Shown piece after piece: positions 1 to 8,485 of a stretch of 14,661 nt of DNA. Source of the stretch: Chryseosolibacter sp966095595 (GTDB lineage: Bacteria > Bacteroidota > Bacteroidia > Cytophagales > Cyclobacteriaceae); NCBI GenBank assembly GCA_966095595.1, contig CBHTUB010000100.1, positions 1 to 14,661 on the forward strand, written 5' to 3'. Each line of letters opens with the position of its first letter. Position 1 is the first letter of the stretch. Below the pieces are notes generated by a model that saw nothing but the letters and a program-made list of their open reading frames with translations, was not told the DNA's origin and did no database searches. A program made the position numbers and the translations under genes.

Positions 1-587
1 TCAGGCCGGTCGAGCCGACGATCATCCGATGCGTGGCCCATCAGGATTATACTCAGGTGGTCGTGAACACCACGCCGGAGAAAATGCTTGCCGTCAACGA
101 CTACATGAAAGAAAAGTGGAAAGCAGTTTTTCCCAACGTACTGTATAATGGTCAATTCATCGACGACAAAATGCGCGATTCACTGGAAACGAACTATAAC
201 GGTGTCATCATTTTCTCGTTCCTCGGCTTCTTTGCAGCCCTGATGTCGGCCACGGGATTGTTCACACTTGTATCGCTTCATATCGTGAAAAAGACGAAAG
301 AGATCGGCATCAGGAAAGTACTCGGAGCGCCCCTCACCAACATTTTAAGGGTGATCAGCCTCCAGTTTTTGCTGATCATCCTTGTCGCTGCAATGATAGG
401 CGGAGGGATCGGTTATGTGATGGTCGATATTTCCATGGATGCGGCGTGGGAATATTATGAGAAAGTTACGGTGGCCACTTTCCTCACCTCGGCAGGTATC
501 ATCTTTGGACTGGCTCTTGCAACGGTCGGAATGAAGACATTTGCAACGGCAACGATGAATCCAGTGAAGACCTTGCGAAGTGAGTGA
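1..587 (+). CDS. ABC transporter permease, FtsX/MacB type (3' part only)
   Basis: This is the C-terminal end of an inner-membrane permease whose start lies before the window. The frame is open from base 3, reading PVEPTII before the first internal GTG at 33, so that GTG should not be taken as the start. The visible part has an extracytoplasmic stretch and then three membrane helices (about bases 200-275, 350-425 and 470-545). The FtsX-domain hallmark KKTKEIGIRKVLGAP follows the first helix, and the protein ends with NPVKTLRSE, the usual tail of Bacteroidota MacB-like permeases. Such proteins pair with an ATPase to move peptides, lipids or drugs, or to transmit force across the envelope. The substrate cannot be told from this fragment. 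No ATPase gene is in the window. Family assignment is firm, substrate unknown. Confidence 0.9.
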   Translation, partial: RPVEPTIIRCVAHQDYTQVVVNTTPEKMLAVNDYMKEKWKAVFPNVLYNGQFIDDKMRDSLETNYNGVIIFSFLGFFAALMSATGLFTLVSLHIVKKTKEIGIRKVLGAPLTNILRVISLQFLLIILVAAMIGGGIGYVMVDISMDAAWEYYEKVTVATFLTSAGIIFGLALATVGMKTFATATMNPVKTLRSE

Positions 588-983
588 GCAAATTGATGTG
601 TTTTACCAGTGACGGAACGATGAAGGTCGGGGTGAAAATGCGCAACGTCCCACCGAAAATAAATACAAAACCGCTGAGAGCATAACATACTCCCAGCGGA
701 AACTCCAACTTCGCATACATTTAAAACAAGTACCTACCTCACTTTTTTTATTACCAACTATCCGATGCATTCTTTATGGGAAAGGTCCCGCCGTCTCGGT
801 TGGATATACCATACAGCTTGTGTCACTTCTTTCCTTTGCGTTTGAAGAACATTTGCTTCATTAACGATGCATCACGTCCTGCGATTGCAGGCATGGGATG
901 CTTTGCGACAAATACAGCCATTTCCGCGAAGAATAGAATGATGAGGACAAATCCGCTCAGTATCTTTACATTGCCTTGACAAC
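588..983. other. 396-bp gap between permease and sensor kinase
   Basis: No convincing plus-strand gene is seen here. The stretch holds a hairpin followed by a T-rich run on the minus strand (656-699) and a minus-strand reading frame with protein-like composition (823-987), described separately. The remaining 700-822 shows only an A/T-rich patch near 741-752. The plus-strand frame 776-979 looks like the shadow of the minus-strand frame. The sequence TATCTTTA at 961-968 resembles a Bacteroidota -7 box and could serve the kinase gene at 984, but no -33 element is clear. Confidence 0.6.
656..699 (-). terminator. Rho-independent terminator-like hairpin, leftward
   Basis: Bases 671-680 (CCGCTGAGAG) pair with 690-699 (CTCCCAGCGG) as a 10-bp stem with one mismatch and a 9-nt loop. 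On the minus strand the stem is followed by a T-rich run (complement of 656-670, TTTTGTATTTATTTT). On the plus strand no T-run follows. The orientation therefore suits a transcript coming from the right, such as the small minus-strand ORF at 823-987, rather than the permease gene. Confidence 0.5.
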
Positions 984-987
984 ATGA
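823..987 (-). other. Possible small membrane peptide ORF without a standard start
   Basis: Read on the minus strand, the frame is open from a TGA at 990-988 to a TGA at 825-823, 54 sense codons. Its translation has a real-looking layout: a hydrophobic helix (SGFVLIILFFAEMAVFVA) followed by KHPMPAIAGRDASLMKQM and a very basic end, FFKRKGKK. No ATG, GTG or TTG precedes the helix in frame. The first in-frame ATG falls inside it (FAEM). An ATG at 975-973 lies just upstream in another frame and runs straight into TAA. It could be a decayed gene, a frameshifted gene, or one using a rare start. The leftward hairpin at 671-699 would fit as its terminator. The frame's 5' edge overlaps the kinase start at 984 by a few bases. 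Not recognised as a known family. Confidence 0.33.
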
Positions 988-2030
988 TCAAAAGGACCAA
1001 AGACATACTGTGGCACGTTATCGGATGCATCTGCTTCCTGATCATTCCTGTGCTCCTATCGCCGCGACCTCCACACGTGCCATTGTTTGCACGTCCAACC
1101 GTTCGCGACGTACTGGCAAATTTTCTGATGCTGATTATCTTCTATCTGAACTACTATGTCTTTATCCCGCGTCTTTATTTCAGAAAGAAAAACACCACCT
1201 ACGGGCTGCTGATTGTTCTCGGTTTTTTGCTGATCGTGCTTTTACCGGGAATGCTCACCGGTCACCTTCCCTGGGAACCGAGGCCGTTCGATGCCCCACC
1301 TCCACCACATGGGCCGAGGCCATTTCCACCGGATGACGACTTCTCGTTTCTCAATCCGGTCAAGCATGGGATCTTTCTCTATACCGCCGTCATCCTGTTC
1401 TCTATTTTGTTAAGAACAAGGACCAAGCTGATGGAAACGGAGTCCCTGAAGCATGACGCCGAGATCGGTACGTTAAAGAATCAGATCAATCCTCATTTTC
1501 TTTTCAACACACTGAACAACATATATGCATTTGCGATCCGAGAAAGATCGACGAATACCGCTTCAAGTATTTTGAAGCTGTCCGCCATGATGAGGTATGT
1601 GGTCACCGAGACCAATCAGGAATTTGTTCCCCTTCAAAAGGAAATTGAATATACGAATGACTACATCGACCTTCAGAAGATGAGACTGACGGAGACGCTT
1701 TTGCTTTCCTATACCGTGACCGGAAATATCATCAACCAGAAAATTGCTCCGGTAATACTCATGCCATTCATTGAAAATGCCTTCAAGCATGGCGTTAATC
1801 CCGACAAACAGTCCTCCATCAATATCAGGATCCATGTAGAGGAACGTTCCCTCGAGCTGACGGTCGAGAACCAGAAAGTGAAGATCGCACAGGAGTTGCA
1901 TACGAAAAGTGGTGTAGGCATAGAAAATACAAAAGCGCGGTTGGAGCACTTGTATCCAAAAAAACATAACTTGTCAATCAGTGAGAATGAAGATTTTTAC
2001 CGCATCAAACTCAATCTGCAACTGACGTGA
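984..2030 (+). CDS. LytS-type sensor histidine kinase (His_kinase domain family)
   Basis: 348-residue membrane sensor kinase that should phosphorylate the LytTR regulator encoded directly after it. Four helices are visible (about 11-26, 42-61, 72-91, 129-144). The loop between helices 3 and 4 (93-127) should face the periplasm and is strikingly proline-rich, with APPPPHGPRPFPPDDD, so it may take part in sensing. A short linker leads to the phospho-acceptor motif NPHFLFN (His171) typical of the LytS/YehU class. The ATPase N-box is PFIENAFKHG (Asn265), and a glycine box SGVGIENTKARL lies near the end. The ATG at 984 gives a basic N-terminus before the first helix, as expected, although no Shine-Dalgarno is present. 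The gene overlaps the regulator by 4 nt, indicating translational coupling. The signal sensed is unknown. Confidence 0.93.
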   Translation: MIKRTKDILWHVIGCICFLIIPVLLSPRPPHVPLFARPTVRDVLANFLMLIIFYLNYYVFIPRLYFRKKNTTYGLLIVLGFLLIVLLPGMLTGHLPWEPRPFDAPPPPHGPRPFPPDDDFSFLNPVKHGIFLYTAVILFSILLRTRTKLMETESLKHDAEIGTLKNQINPHFLFNTLNNIYAFAIRERSTNTASSILKLSAMMRYVVTETNQEFVPLQKEIEYTNDYIDLQKMRLTETLLLSYTVTGNIINQKIAPVILMPFIENAFKHGVNPDKQSSINIRIHVEERSLELTVENQKVKIAQELHTKSGVGIENTKARLEHLYPKKHNLSISENEDFYRIKLNLQLT

Positions 2031-2725
2031 TAAACGCAATCGCCATAGACGACGAGCCGCTCGCGCTCGAAATCATCCAGTCCTATTGCTCCCAAACTGA
2101 TCAGATAAAACTTGTAAAGACCTTCACGAAGACAGCCGAGGCAAAAAGATATCTTGAAAAATTTCCGGTTGACCTCCTGTTTCTCGACATCAACATGCCG
2201 GAAATATCGGGTATCGATTTTTATAAGGGCCTGCCGCACGACACCATGGTGATCTTTACAACAGCCTATGCACAATATGCCGTCGAAGGTTTCGAGCTCA
2301 GCGCGGTCGACTATTTACTTAAGCCCTACTCGTTCGAACGATTTCTCGTCGCCGCAAACAAGGCCAAAGAATTTCACGATTTCCTGCATCACAAGCAAAC
2401 CTCTGCTTCGAAACACCTTTTTGTACGGGCGGAATATAGCCTCGTAAAAGTTGCCTTATCGGACATATTATATATAGAGGGGCTCGCAGACTATCTCAAG
2501 ATCCATCTTCCGCACGGCAAGACCCTTCTTACGCGAATGACGATGAAGGGAATATTATCGAAACTGGACAAGGAATTCGTGAGAGTACACCGATCGTTCA
2601 TTGTGCCCTTCAGTAAAATTCAATCTGTTCGAAACAAGAATATTCAAATAGAAGGAACCGACAAGGAGATTCCCATCGGTGTGAGCTACGAGGAAGATTT
2701 CAACAAAGCGTTCAGGCAACGCTGA
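2027..2725 (+). CDS. LytTR-family response regulator
   Basis: 232-residue cytoplasmic transcription factor, partner of the kinase before it. The receiver domain (1-120) has the acidic pair Asp8/Asp9, the phospho-acceptor Asp54 in FLDINMPE and Lys99 in YLLKPYS. The C-terminal LytTR DNA-binding domain (about 130-232) shows the family signatures ILYIEGLADYLKIHL and FVRVHRSFIVP. The start is GTG within GTGA, whose TGA ends the kinase gene, and it places the receiver motif IAIDDEPLAL at the usual distance from the N-terminus. Likely targets are unknown. The adjacent downstream lipoprotein gene is an obvious candidate, but no LytTR operator could be recognised with confidence in its 121-bp upstream gap. 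Confidence 0.95.
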   Translation: MINAIAIDDEPLALEIIQSYCSQTDQIKLVKTFTKTAEAKRYLEKFPVDLLFLDINMPEISGIDFYKGLPHDTMVIFTTAYAQYAVEGFELSAVDYLLKPYSFERFLVAANKAKEFHDFLHHKQTSASKHLFVRAEYSLVKVALSDILYIEGLADYLKIHLPHGKTLLTRMTMKGILSKLDKEFVRVHRSFIVPFSKIQSVRNKNIQIEGTDKEIPIGVSYEEDFNKAFRQR

Positions 2726-2846
2726 TCATTTCCGTTTTTACGGGTTCAATCCCCATTCTTCTACAAATTCACGTCATACATCGACAATCACACCTGCGCC
2801 ACAATTCACCATGGTACATTGGCGTATTAAGTGAAAAATCAATTGT

Positions 2847-3905
2847 ATGAAACTGATTAGGATCTCACTTACAATTTTTGGAATTGCTGCGGTGGTCTCG
2901 AGTTGTTCGAAGGAAGAGCTTGCAACAACGGACACCGCCATTTCACAGACTGCCATCGATCTCGCGCAAACTTCGGGTCAGCTCGCGAGTGGTACAAGTT
3001 TCTCCATTACGGGAAGCAGCACGGATAGTACGAACGTCGTCAATCAGCATCCTGGAAAACATGGCCCTCCCGGACATCACGGCATACTCGATGGATTGAA
3101 TCTCCTTGCTCCTACCGATGAGTTGCTGGCGATCATCGACGCAGAAAGCGCGGGCGACATTCGCGGATTCAGGATCTCAAGGTCGGGAGGTGGAACGGTA
3201 ACGCACTACAACGCGGAAGGTGAAGTTGTAACACTGCCGACGGTTGAAGACGATGGGCCTCACGGATGCAGCTTCAGCGGAGGCCAATTTCCCGAATCCG
3301 ATTCACTGCTCGGAACGATCGTAAAAACCGAAATTGATTTTGGATCCGGCGTAACCTTCACCAGAGACACGATCACCATCACGCGCGCCGGAAAGATCAT
3401 CGTTACGCGGGAGATCACGGGTAACACAAAAACAGAGGTCACGACATTTGAAGGTTATTCGGTCAACGGAATAACGATCGAAGGAACAAAGACAAGAATA
3501 TCGACCTTCGATCGCGAAACCGGATCTGGCTCGTCCGTAACAACGGTCGAAGGAGGAAAGCTCACTTTCCCGGATGGAGCTTCCGCAACATGGACATCTG
3601 ACAGATCCCGCACATCCGACATTACATTGGGTACTGACGGCAGGCCAGAGTCAGGGACGATCACGACAGAAGTAAATACGAGCGTCGTGGCTTCCGACGG
3701 CTCGGTGATCTATTCACACCAAACAAACTCGCCCCTGATCGAGAATATCGATTGTGGTCATCGCAGGGCTCCGGTCAGCGGAGAGATCAAAACCATTTAT
3801 AGCGACGATACGGTAATTGTGAATTTCGGAGACGGCACATGTTCGAACCGTACCATCAGCATTACATTCAACGGGGTTACAACAACAAAAACGATCGGGG
3901 GTTAG
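2847..3905 (+). CDS. Lipoprotein of unknown function, threonine/glycine-rich
   Basis: 352 residues. The N-terminus is a lipoprotein signal with lipobox VSSC (Cys20), so the protein should be exported and lipid-anchored. A low-complexity segment follows, containing the His/Gly/Pro-rich HPGKHGPPGHHG (68-79). After it comes a long beta-strand-like region rich in Thr, Ser and Gly with alternating hydrophobics (about 115-300), including GYSVNGITIEGTKT. The end (301-352) looks like a small separate domain: a Cys (303), RAPVSGEIK, then VNFGDGTCSN (Cys332) and a final strand pair. Similar 'GxxxVxFGDGxCxN' tails occur in other Bacteroidota lipoproteins of unknown role, as I recall them. It follows the sensor-regulator pair by 121 bp and is closed by a terminator at 3941. 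No enzymatic motif is seen. Function not assigned. Confidence 0.82.
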   Translation: MKLIRISLTIFGIAAVVSSCSKEELATTDTAISQTAIDLAQTSGQLASGTSFSITGSSTDSTNVVNQHPGKHGPPGHHGILDGLNLLAPTDELLAIIDAESAGDIRGFRISRSGGGTVTHYNAEGEVVTLPTVEDDGPHGCSFSGGQFPESDSLLGTIVKTEIDFGSGVTFTRDTITITRAGKIIVTREITGNTKTEVTTFEGYSVNGITIEGTKTRISTFDRETGSGSSVTTVEGGKLTFPDGASATWTSDRSRTSDITLGTDGRPESGTITTEVNTSVVASDGSVIYSHQTNSPLIENIDCGHRRAPVSGEIKTIYSDDTVIVNFGDGTCSNRTISITFNGVTTTKTIGG

Positions 3906-3940
3906 AGAGGGTTACCCGCCATTTGGTTAGTACCGGTCGG

Positions 3941-3976
3941 CCTTTGCGAGCTTTCGGGCTTGCAAAGGTTCTTTTT
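3941..3976 (+). terminator. Rho-independent terminator
   Basis: CCTTTGCGAGC (3941-3951) pairs with GCTTGCAAAGG (3958-3968) as an 11-bp stem with one G-U pair and a 6-nt loop, followed by TTCTTTTT (3969-3976). It sits 36 bp after the lipoprotein stop and separates that gene from the hybrid kinase. Confidence 0.88.
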
Positions 3977-4079
3977 AACACTGGCGTATACGGTCGCACA
4001 CACCACGAAGCGGCTATTTGCCGGATACATGTCATAACACCAGGGGTTTTCCTGAGTTCGAAAATCAGTAATTCCCCAA

Positions 4080-4110
4080 TTTCAGGAGCATGCCGGGTGG
4101 TTTAGTTTTG
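4080..4110 (+). promoter_or_regulatory. Bacteroidota-type promoter for the hybrid kinase
   Basis: TAGTTTTG at 4103-4110 matches the Bacteroidota -7 consensus TAnnTTTG. Exactly 19 nt upstream lies TTTC (4080-4083), one base off the -33 TTTG. Transcription would begin near 4116, giving a leader of about 80 nt before the ATG at 4198. The position, after a terminator and before a gene with its own signal peptide, supports it. It also argues against the upstream in-frame ATG at 4090 as the start. Confidence 0.55.
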
Positions 4111-4197
4111 CACAAGCAAGCGGCTAATCCACAGACTCGACGTTCTGTATATGCAGCCAGAGAATTTGACTGTCCAACCCAACGAACTGATGAGCGT

Positions 4198-7100
4198 ATG
4201 AAATTGATGCGGCCCGTATTTTCAATATTTATGCTTCTGTTAGCATCGCTTTTAGCTATCGGGCAGGAACAAGATATCGTTTTCAAATACCTCAACACGA
4301 GAAATGGCCTTTCACAGGATCATGTGAACGCTATTTTCAAAGATCACAAGGGTTTTATGTGGTTCGCCACGGATGACGGGCTGAACAAATATGACGGCTA
4401 CCAGTTCACCGTGTACAAGCACAATACCGAAAGAGCCTCATCACTCAGCAACAATTATGTCTATGACATGCTGGAAGATGATGCGCATAACCTGTGGGTT
4501 GCCACAGCCAGCGGTCTTGATAAACTCGACAGGGAGAAAGATTCTTTTTCCCATTTTCAGCCCGATGGAAAGCCCATTTACGTGCGGGACATCCTCATCG
4601 ACAAAAAACGCAGAATGTGGCTCGGAACGTCTGACGGATTATATCTGTTCAATTTCACCAATGAAAAATTTACAAGGTATCACCACATAGAAAACGAGGA
4701 ATCAAGTTTAAGTCACAACTACGTCTACAGCCTCGCGGAAGACGTCTCCGGAGAATTGTGGATTGGAACGACCGAGGGCTTGAACCGATTTAACCCTGAA
4801 ACCGGAAGATCCATACGTTACCAAAATGATCCCCTGAACAATAAGAGCATCGCATCAAACTGGATCAAAGCCGTTTACAGGGATTCGAGACAAAATATCT
4901 GGATCGGTACCCTCGGCGGTGGCGTATCGCGCTTCAATGCACGGGAGAATTCATTTACAAACCTCAAACACGATCCATCCAACCCGAGGACTATCTGCCA
5001 CAATGATATTCTTTCCTTTTCCGAAGATGCAGAAGGCAGATTGTGGATCGGAACGGAGAACGGAGGCATCAGCATCATGACTGATCCGGTTACCATGTCG
5101 TTCACCAGTCATAAAAATAGGTTTCCCGACGACGGCAGCCTCAGCAATAATTCCGTTTACTGCATATACAAAGATGACATTGGAAGCATGTGGGTCGGCA
5201 CATGGTCAGGTGGCATCAACTTTCTTTCCAGGTTCAATGAGAAGTTCAGGCACTACAAACAAACTTTCGATCATAAAAAGAGTCTGAGCAACAACATCGT
5301 TTTAAGCGTCGCCGAGGATAGTTATGGAACGATCTGGATCGGCACAGATGGCGGCGGATTAAATTCCTTCAATCGAAAGACAAAGGAGTTCGCTCATTAT
5401 CGTCATGACCCTGCAAATCCAAATAGCCCGGGTAGCGATTATATTATTTCCATTACGGAGCCAAAAAAAGGCATACTGGCATTGGGCCATCACCGCGGCG
5501 GGTTCGACCTGCTGGATGTGAGGACCGGAAAATTTACACACCACATGCCCGACGCCAATAACCCGAGAGCCCTGCCTGTCACAACCGTCACCACGGTATA
5601 TAAGGACCACGACAACAATCTGTGGGTTGGCACGTGGGGAGGCGGTGTAGGTTTATATGACTGGCAAAGCAAGGACTTTACATGGTTTAGTCACAATGAT
5701 CTGGATAGCACAAGTCTCGGCAGCAATCTCGTCACGACACTCGGCGAGGACCGCGATGGAGATCTCTGGATCGGAACAACGTCTGGCCTGAGCGTCCTGA
5801 ATAAAAAAACTCACCGCATAACACACTTCAGAAATGATGGGAACGATATCAAAAGCCTGAGCCATAACATCGTCGAGGGCATACTGCTCGATCACTCCGG
5901 CAATCTGTGGCTTGGAACGGGTGATGGCCTCAACTTATTTGTGAAGGAAACTAAAAGCTTTATTCGTTTCAACGAGAAGCATGGATTACCCAACAACATG
6001 ATTCGCGGTATCCTCGAAGATGATCACGGAAATCTTTGGCTAAGCTCCAACCGCGGAATCTCTGAATTCAACCCTTCATTGGGCGTTGTTAGAAATTACG
6101 GCGTACAGGATGGGCTTCAGAGCTGGGAGTTCAAGGCGAAAGCGTGCTACAAGACCAGAGATGGTGAGATGTTTTTTGGAGGCCACCGTGGCTTCAACGT
6201 TTTTCATCCGGACAGTATCAGGGATAACACTTTTGTTCCACCGGTATATTTGACGGGCCTGCAGATCTTCAACAAACCTGTTCTCGTAAATGAGAAAGGC
6301 TCGCCTCTTCAGAAGCACATTAATTATTCCGAAGAGATTACCCTCCGGCATGACCAGTCTGTGTTCAGGATCGAATATGCCGCTTTGAACTATATCGTGC
6401 CCGACAATAATCATTATGCATACAAGCTCGACGGCTTCGACAAGGATTGGAACTACGTAGGACAGAAGCGCGCAACCACCTACACGAATCTTGATCCGGG
6501 GGAATACACGTTTCGTGTTAAGGCTTCCAATAACGATGGCTACTGGAACGACCAGGGTGCAGCACTGCGAATCATCATCACGCCCCCGTACTGGCGAACA
6601 TGGTGGTTCAGGTCGCTCGTACTATTGATCCTCTCGGGGAGCGTTCTCGCGGTCATTCATGTTCGCGTCAATACCATAAAGCAACATCGAAAAAGGCTTG
6701 AGCGATTGGTCAACGACAGAACCGCTGAGGTAATGGAACAGAAGGATGCGATCGAAGCCCAGGCCGAGCATATGCAGGCGTTGAACGAGCAGCTCCTGGA
6801 CCAGGCGAATTATCTGCAGGCCATGCACGCCGCTGCAGAGCGCGCAAGACAGGAAGCGGTGGAAGCAAATCAGGCTAAGAGCATCTTCCTGGCAACCATG
6901 AGCCACGAGATCCGGACACCCATGAACGGCGTGATCGGAATGGCACAACTGCTAGAATATACGCCGCTCACAACCGAGCAAAAAGGTTATACCGAAACCA
7001 TCAAGACCTGCAGCGCAAACCTGCTCGGCGTGATCAACGATATTCTGGATTTCTCGAAGATCGACTCAGGAAAAATGGAGCTCGAAGAAAAGGACTTCGA

Positions 7101-8415
7101 TCTCAGAGGTTGCGTCGAAGAAGTTCTGGACGTCTTTGCCGGCAAGGCTGCGACCAGCGGACTTGACCTGATCTATCAATTGGACGAGAACGTGCCAACC
7201 CAGGTTTGTGGCGACGTGCTCAGGGTTCGCCAGGTACTGATGAACCTTGTCGGTAACGCGATCAAATTCACACAACAGGGCGAGATCTTTGTAGGCATCT
7301 ATCTGGAGTCGGTAAATGACGGATTGTTGGATCTTCGCTTTGAGGTTCGCGACAGCGGAATCGGCATACCGCAAGAAAAGCTCGACCGGTTGTTCAAGGC
7401 GTTTTCGCAGGTAGATTCTTCCACCACCCGCAAATATGGCGGAACAGGCTTGGGCCTTGCCATATCGGAAAAGCTTGTGAAGCTGATGGGCGGAAGTATC
7501 TGGGCACAAAGCTGTGAGGGAAAAGGTGCAACCTTTACGTTTACTGTAAAGCTGAAAGCTGCCGAAGAAGCTTCTCCTGCAACGCTTCAATTCGATACGA
7601 AAGTGATGGATGGCAAAAAAGTATTGGTTGTAGACGATAACCCCACCAATCTTCTGATCCTGAAAACACAAATGGAATCCTGGAAGATGTTACCGGTGAC
7701 TGCAAACTCAGGAAAGCTGGCGCTGAACGCATTGTCGGGTGGCGAACAATTCGATCTCATTTTAACGGACATGCAAATGCCGGAAATGGACGGCGTCGAA
7801 CTGGCGCAGCGAATAAAACAGTCATATCCCAAGTTTCCGGTTATTCTTTTAAGCTCGATCGGCGACGAGCGGAACAAGCTGCATGCCGGACTCTTCGCGT
7901 CAGTGCTTACCAAACCTGTGAAGCAAAACGTTTTGCGCAGCAGCATTTTAACCGCGCTTCACTGCCAGGGCAAACGATTTACGGCAGAGCAGACCGATGG
8001 CAAAAAGTTCGACAGCGATTTTGCACTGGAACATCCGATGCGGATCCTTCTTGCAGAGGATAATCCCGTGAACATGAAACTTGCAGAACGAGTGCTCAAC
8101 AAGCTCGGCTATAAGCCGGAAGCTGCGTGGAATGGTCTTGAGGCTCTAGAGGCGATAAGAAGGTCGCAATACGACCTCATCCTGATGGATGTACAGATGC
8201 CGGAAATGGACGGACTTGAAGCTACCCGTAAAATTCGCTCCTCAGGGATCATACAACCGAAAATAATTGCAATGACAGCCAATGCCATGCAGGGCGACCG
8301 TGAAGAATGCACCGAGGCAGGGATGGACGATTACATCAGCAAGCCGATCAGGTTTGACGACCTGGTGAAGATCGTCGAGAAGTTCGCAGTAAATCTCAAG
8401 CAGGACAGAAGTTGA
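4198..8415 (+). CDS. Hybrid two-component sensor: double propeller, Y_Y_Y, kinase, two receivers
   Basis: 1405-residue one-piece sensor of the hybrid two-component (HTCS) type. The ATG at 4198 is chosen because it gives a clean signal peptide (cleavage near Gly22/Gln23). An earlier in-frame ATG at 4090 would precede the predicted promoter box and add 36 non-signal residues. Residues about 30-690 hold roughly 14 Reg_prop repeats with the core 'LSxNxVxxIxxDxxGxLWIGTxxGL', enough for two seven-bladed propellers. A Y_Y_Y domain (about 735-795, LDGFDKDW...) and one helix (about 805-825) follow. The cytoplasmic part has a coiled coil, HisKA (SHEIRTPMNG, His903), HATPase (Asn1020, DSGIGIP at 1052, GGTGLGLAIS at 1082), receiver 1 (Asp1146/1147, Asp1191, Lys1239) and receiver 2 (Glu1287/Asp1288, Asp1331, Lys1382). 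Unlike classical HTCS proteins there is no AraC-type output domain and no Hpt, so the phosphate must go elsewhere. The ligand is unknown; relatives sense oligosaccharides. Confidence 0.93.
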   Translation: MKLMRPVFSIFMLLLASLLAIGQEQDIVFKYLNTRNGLSQDHVNAIFKDHKGFMWFATDDGLNKYDGYQFTVYKHNTERASSLSNNYVYDMLEDDAHNLWVATASGLDKLDREKDSFSHFQPDGKPIYVRDILIDKKRRMWLGTSDGLYLFNFTNEKFTRYHHIENEESSLSHNYVYSLAEDVSGELWIGTTEGLNRFNPETGRSIRYQNDPLNNKSIASNWIKAVYRDSRQNIWIGTLGGGVSRFNARENSFTNLKHDPSNPRTICHNDILSFSEDAEGRLWIGTENGGISIMTDPVTMSFTSHKNRFPDDGSLSNNSVYCIYKDDIGSMWVGTWSGGINFLSRFNEKFRHYKQTFDHKKSLSNNIVLSVAEDSYGTIWIGTDGGGLNSFNRKTKEFAHYRHDPANPNSPGSDYIISITEPKKGILALGHHRGGFDLLDVRTGKFTHHMPDANNPRALPVTTVTTVYKDHDNNLWVGTWGGGVGLYDWQSKDFTWFSHNDLDSTSLGSNLVTTLGEDRDGDLWIGTTSGLSVLNKKTHRITHFRNDGNDIKSLSHNIVEGILLDHSGNLWLGTGDGLNLFVKETKSFIRFNEKHGLPNNMIRGILEDDHGNLWLSSNRGISEFNPSLGVVRNYGVQDGLQSWEFKAKACYKTRDGEMFFGGHRGFNVFHPDSIRDNTFVPPVYLTGLQIFNKPVLVNEKGSPLQKHINYSEEITLRHDQSVFRIEYAALNYIVPDNNHYAYKLDGFDKDWNYVGQKRATTYTNLDPGEYTFRVKASNNDGYWNDQGAALRIIITPPYWRTWWFRSLVLLILSGSVLAVIHVRVNTIKQHRKRLERLVNDRTAEVMEQKDAIEAQAEHMQALNEQLLDQANYLQAMHAAAERARQEAVEANQAKSIFLATMSHEIRTPMNGVIGMAQLLEYTPLTTEQKGYTETIKTCSANLLGVINDILDFSKIDSGKMELEEKDFDLRGCVEEVLDVFAGKAATSGLDLIYQLDENVPTQVCGDVLRVRQVLMNLVGNAIKFTQQGEIFVGIYLESVNDGLLDLRFEVRDSGIGIPQEKLDRLFKAFSQVDSSTTRKYGGTGLGLAISEKLVKLMGGSIWAQSCEGKGATFTFTVKLKAAEEASPATLQFDTKVMDGKKVLVVDDNPTNLLILKTQMESWKMLPVTANSGKLALNALSGGEQFDLILTDMQMPEMDGVELAQRIKQSYPKFPVILLSSIGDERNKLHAGLFASVLTKPVKQNVLRSSILTALHCQGKRFTAEQTDGKKFDSDFALEHPMRILLAEDNPVNMKLAERVLNKLGYKPEAAWNGLEALEAIRRSQYDLILMDVQMPEMDGLEATRKIRSSGIIQPKIIAMTANAMQGDREECTEAGMDDYISKPIRFDDLVKIVEKFAVNLKQDRS

Positions 8416-8432
8416 GCGTTTTCAGTGGTCGG

Positions 8433-8466
8433 TAGTAGAAGTTTAAAAGTTAGTAGTTGGAAGTTA
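8433..8466. repeat. Short imperfect direct repeat in convergent gap
   Basis: Two related units, TAGTAGAAGTTTA (8433-8445) and TAGTAGTTGGAAGTTA (8451-8466), sit in the 70-bp gap between the convergent hybrid kinase and SCO1 genes. The composition is purine/T-rich and non-coding in appearance. No terminator hairpin was seen for either gene here. Confidence 0.4.
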
Positions 8467-8485
8467 CATTGGCTACCAGGATCGT

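Noticed and set aside
499..720. 73-codon minus-strand frame with a hydrophobic start
   Set aside because: Its second half is antisense to the permease and it reads through the terminator hairpin; composition is not convincing.
776..979. 67-codon plus-strand frame
   Set aside because: Cys/Pro-rich shadow of the more protein-like minus-strand frame 823-987.
4090..4197. In-frame upstream start for the hybrid kinase at ATG 4090
   Set aside because: It precedes the predicted -7 box and adds 36 residues in front of a perfect signal peptide; ATG 4198 is better.
4290..6250. Periodic DNA similarity suggesting tandem DNA repeats
   Set aside because: This is the protein-level Reg_prop propeller repeat; the DNA copies are too diverged to be a recent tandem duplication.
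7066..7671. 201-codon minus-strand frame
   Set aside because: Antisense shadow of the kinase and receiver region of the hybrid sensor.
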